Positions 60,701-64,000 of a stretch of 64,000 bases of DNA are shown here, piece by piece. The stretch covers positions 21,204,854 to 21,268,853 of the forward strand of contig CP093830.1 of assembly GCA_033063855.1 (NCBI GenBank), in the 5' to 3' direction. The notes beneath the pieces are model-generated. The model was given only the letters and a program-made list of their open reading frames with translations. It was not told the DNA's origin and made no database searches. How positions within the stretch are numbered: position 1 is the stretch's first letter; every line of letters starts with the position of its first letter. The position numbers were made by a program, and so were the translations under genes. The DNA comes from Smittia aterrima. Its lineage: Eukaryota > Arthropoda > Insecta > Diptera > Chironomidae.

Positions 60701-62531
60701 AAAACAAACTTCAGCGAACGTTGCACAAGTTGAGACTCAAACTTCGTTGAATCATTGAAGCGTGTGAAGTTAGAACATTTCGAGATTTTCTCTTCTCATT
60801 GATTTCAATTTGTTCGTTTTGGAAATGCTGAAAGGGCCAATTAATTGATCGGAAGGGCAAGGACAAGATTATGTTGGTTCATTCAGATTCGACTTCTCAT
60901 TAGAACTCTCATTGACTCTTGCAACTTGTTTTCTTTATGCGGGTCCCTTAAATGGTTTCACTCATCGATCAAAAATATTATTTCGATTAAAATTCATGAG
61001 ACGCTCACTTGCCATTTCATTTTGCATAATGATTCGACATCGATTTGTGTGACTTAAATCCATAAATGTTCTCGCTGCGAGCGACAAATGAAATCGAAAG
61101 CGCATTTGAGCTCAATGTTGTGAGACTTGCAATGAGATTCAAGCGAAGCTGAGCTGACTTCATCGAAGTTCTACGCAAAAAACATTATTCAACGTCACTC
61201 GCACTTTCGAAGTTGAGATAATCGAGTTCAATGTCAGAATTGAATCTGTGGGACTATCGATCAAGACTTTGTGAAGTTATTTCTTAGAAATTGATTTGTG
61301 ATCCGGTTTGTAAAAGCTTGGAAATGTTCTTATCAGCGAATTGTTGAGTGAAGTCGATGAGTCAAATGAAAAGAATTTTTGAATTTTCTCACACGCTCGA
61401 CTTTTGTGAAATTTGAGTTTTCCACGAGTGACTTGAATGACAAGAATCCAATTTAATGTTTGTTTTACTTTTTAGGCTGAAGATTACATCGACGACATCC
61501 AAAATGGCGAGTCCTATGCGGATTCTCTGATGTACGATCCCAACACAATGAACGACTTAAAAATTAAAGAAGAGCCGCAAGTTTTCTCAGAAGCTGAAGC
61601 CAGAGATCGTCAGAAGAAAGATAATCACAACATAAGTAAGTTTATCCGTTCTATTAGAAACCTCTCATTGCAATAAGTTTTTTTAAAGTTGAACGAAGAA
61701 GACGATTCAACATCAACGATCGAATCAAGGAACTGGGCACACTTTTGCCTAAGAACAACGAAGCATATTACGAGCTCGTTCGTGACGTTCGACCTAACAA
61801 AGGAACAATTCTCAAGTCATCTGTGGATTACATCAAATGTCTGAAGCACGAGATCAATAGACTGAGAAGAGCTGAGCTTAAGCAGAAGGAGATGGAGCAG
61901 CAGAACAAGAGACTGATGATGAAAGTTCAAGTAAGTTTTCTTTCAATATCATTGAAGGAATTTTAAATTACCTGTTCGTCACTTGCAGGAGTTGGAATTG
62001 CAATCAAGAAGAGAAGCAATGGATCAATCAGCTTCAAATGGAAGTTGGACTTCCTTTGCTTCTTCTGGAGCGTCTTCGTCTCACCAACATCAAAACGAAT
62101 ACGCAAATGATATGAGCAAGGTGAGATATCTTCGATAATCCTCGTTCGACTTTGCTGACAAATTAATTCCTCAGCGAATGCCCGACGTCATTAGCGATGT
62201 CCAAGCTTTGCATCGTGTCGAAAATTTCATGGAGGAAGGAGATTCGTTGCTAATTCAGTTGAACAGCAACATCACTCAACAAGCAATGACATTACTCAAC
62301 CTCGATCACCTCACACACGATCCGATGCTCTCAGCTTCGACAAATAACAACCATCACCATCAGCAACAGCAGCAGCAATCGACAGTTGACATGTCGTCGA
62401 TCGATCCAATTATCAGCAATTACGAGCTCATGACGATGCAGCAGCAATCAAATCGCAACAACGGAAGCGTCGATTCTATTCTTCACTCCGACTCAGACTC
62501 GCTCATCAGTGATATTGACATGATGGCATAA
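57725..62531 (+). CDS. Mitf: Mitf/TFEB-family bHLH-leucine-zipper transcription factor, copy 2
   Basis: Seven exons: 57725-58173, 58658-58862, 58926-59375, 61476-61635, 61689-61930, 61989-62120 and 62175-62531. They encode 664 residues. The architecture is as in copy 1: an acidic Asn/Asp-rich N-terminus with SQVVDCPKILGLPPK, the Rag-binding-like helix, seven glutamines, the NPTRYHV block, bHLH-zipper (KKDNHNIIERRRRFNINDRIK), and a Gln/His-rich C-terminus ending SDSDSLISDIDMMA. Exon 4 reads AEDYIDDIQNGES...SLMYD. Relative to copy 1 it has many silent changes, three replacements (Ala/Thr, Gln/Leu, Met/Lys) and an Ile/Met change at the last full codon. The acceptor of exon 5 is AAG preceded by a T/A-rich run, against TAG in copy 1. 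A second first exon in the spacer offers a long-N-terminus isoform to this copy only. Its 3' end faces WASHC4. Confidence 0.94.
60382..60387. promoter_or_regulatory. CACGTG E-box in Mitf copy 2 intron 3
   Basis: TTTCACGTGGAAGTTTCCACG forms a short palindrome around a CACGTG core, the site bound by MiT/TFE factors. The mirrored copy is at 51526-51531 in copy 1. Autoregulation is conceivable, but single E-boxes occur often by chance. Confidence 0.25.
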
Positions 62532-62726
62532 CATTCTTCGTGAAAACTTTCAGTTAGTCGTTAGTTAACGAAGTCCTGTTCAACAAAAAAATTGTTTCTA
62601 GTTCAATTTGTTTTCTGTTAGCATTCTTAGCGAAGTCTTTCTGTCGCAAGTATTAAATTTATCTTAAAAAGATTTTTAACTTAGATGTTTGAGGTTTTAT
62701 TTTTGTTTGATTTGATTATTGATATC

Positions 62727-64000
62727 TCAGTTTTGAAAGAAGATTTTGGCACTGCTGATGTTATAAAAGAGTAATTCAAATTCCATTTGAAATGAATCCA
62801 ATCGTTTTTCACTTAGTAATAACGTTTGTAGCAGCTTTTCATCATTGTTGCCTGAAGTTGGTCGAAGTTTTGATCGTTGCTCGTCTATCTTCACTCTCTC
62901 AGCTTTAATTTTCATTTTGATTGAATTGTACCAGTTAAGCGAATTGAAGTTTGTTACTTGATCGAGGAGTTTGAGAATGTAAATCAATCCCATTGGAAAG
63001 CCATCGTCAGTGAACAAAGCTCCTTCTTTATTCTTCTTGTTCAACTTGTCTTTAGCAATCAGAATATATTCGATGTAGTTGATTGTAAGAGCAGGTACGA
63101 TGATGTAGAAGTTTTTGAGATGAGAGTTCTTTGGGTCTCTGAAGAAAGGAGCAAATGTCTTCACGAGAAGCTGTGGGAGAGAAATTCAATGAAACTCAGT
63201 TGATTAGAATCCATTTGAAGATAATTACCTTAAAGAACTGCATTCCTTCCTCGTAGTTCTTCCACAATTGACGAATATCTTCCTCCAAATGTTCAGCAGC
63301 TTTCACAGTCGTTGCTGACAAATCTTCTTCTTTACACATTGCAACAAACTCCAAATCTTCATCGAAACTTGCTTGAGCTCCAACGTGATTCATTCCACTT
63401 CGAATCATTCTGATGTAGCCCATGCTGTTGCCGATTTGACTGATGAGTTTGCGAAACTCATCAAGGAAACTCTCACCTTTGTTGGTTGATCCCAATTTCT
63501 TAATATCTCGATTGAAGGCATTCGCTCGATCGTAACTGTAAATTTGTTTATTGTCCTCAAGATTATCACGATGATACTTCAAATCTTTTGCAAGTCTCGA
63601 CTTGATTCGTTCGTCAAAGATGAATTGCGAGAAGATGAAGAACTTTTTACGAAGGAACTGATAGACGTAATTGACTGCAGTGTTGACGATACCGGAGCCA
63701 TGAGTACGAAGCGAATTTGCGATGTTTTTAATGTTCACTGTATTCAAATGTTGATTTTTACTGCTCTGCTCGACGAAGACTTGATTGTTTAGATTATAAT
63801 TGTAGCGAGCGACGAAGATGTGAATGTTCTTCATTATTTCCAATACATCAAGTCCGTGATCTAATGTTTGTGTGGGCAAATGATCGTCGACAGTTTCGAG
63901 CGAATACTTTCGCTCTGCCAAGAATCTCATTTCCCCGTAAGTTCGCCAATCTTTGAGAGAGATCGTCGTTAAATTGTAGAACATTTTGCTGAGATAATGT
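62727..64000 (-). CDS. WASHC4: WASH complex subunit 4 (SWIP, KIAA1033), C-terminal part
   Basis: Two minus-strand exons are visible: one open to the window edge (63229-64000) and the last one (62727-63170), joined across a 58 bp intron in phase 0. Together they encode about the last 405 residues. Diagnostic stretches are YLSKMFYNLTTISLKDWRTY, VNIKNIANSLRTHGSGIVN and RKKFFIFSQFIFDERIKSRL. In the last exon there are NFYIIVPALTINYIEYILIA and GFPMGLIYILKLLDQV. SWIP is a structural subunit of the endosomal WASH complex, which drives Arp2/3-dependent actin branching for cargo sorting with retromer. The reading frame is intact. The gene converges with Mitf copy 2 with about 195 bp between stop codons. 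Confidence 0.95.

Larger units (their letters stand above)
57036..62657. repeat. Inverted repeat, right arm (Mitf duplication)
   Basis: Mirror partner of 49262-54880. It contains the complete plus-strand Mitf copy. Identity appears very high from 57036 to about 61473, drops in 61474-61711, returns through the bHLH exon, drops again in the intron 61931-61988, returns through the last two exons, and fades after about 62573 in the 3' tail. Confidence 0.93.

Noticed and set aside
49262..62657. Palindrome as a missed-adapter fold-back read artifact
   Set aside because: A fold-back artifact would give symmetrical flanks and no unique spacer. Here the flanks differ, the spacer is unique, and the arms differ in amino-acid-changing patches. 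A haplotype misjoin is not excluded and is listed as a test.
1..64000. tRNA genes, CRISPR arrays and complete transposons
   Set aside because: I found no cloverleaf-compatible pair of A and B boxes, no regularly spaced repeats, and no reverse transcriptase or transposase frames.

Overview
The window looks like AT-rich insect nuclear DNA, most likely from a nematoceran fly and plausibly a chironomid midge. The reasons are short GT-AG introns of about 55-90 bp mixed with a few kilobase-sized ones, animal gene families, and no operon structure. The species placement is inference. No tRNA, rRNA, CRISPR array or complete transposon was recognised.

Left part (1-24 kb). The 3' seven exons of a decaprenyl-diphosphate synthase subunit 1 gene (ubiquinone side chain) run from 3.5 to 12.1 kb; the presequence exon was not found. 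A five-exon gene for a 409-residue protein with three W-G-x-P-G-x-G-A-P blocks follows. Next is a short gene for a TLX/tailless-type nuclear receptor ligand-binding domain with no DNA-binding domain. On the minus strand is a six-exon mitochondrial glutamate carrier. Then comes a small secreted protein whose start codon is split by an intron.

Middle (24-43 kb). A ten-exon calpain-like gene (CalpC type, two catalytic residues lost) has a 7.6 kb first intron. Two minus-strand genes for SUMO-like proteins are nested in that intron and share an intron position and phase. A core-1 beta-1,3-galactosyltransferase gene (plus strand) meets a 915-residue, probably N-myristoylated, low-complexity protein gene (minus strand) tail to tail. 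About 6 kb with no convincing gene follows.

Right part (49-64 kb). This is the most striking structure. Two nearly identical copies of a Mitf/TFEB-type bHLH-leucine-zipper gene lie head to head, as about 5.5 kb inverted arms around a unique spacer of about 2.15 kb. The spacer carries an extra first exon, with the MITF-A-like 'YYEPKS' motif, that can only splice to the right copy. The arms are nearly identical over most of their length. They contain small, sharply diverged patches (around exon 4, in the next-but-one intron, and in the 3' tails). This pattern suggests an older duplication homogenised by gene conversion. The right copy ends about 200 bp from the convergent 3' end of WASHC4 (SWIP), which runs off the window edge.

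Most genes here are unrelated housekeeping or regulatory genes. A loose common theme is endolysosomal biology at the right end (Mitf/TFEB control of lysosomal genes; the WASH complex on endosomes), but nothing in the sequence shows that this arrangement is functional.
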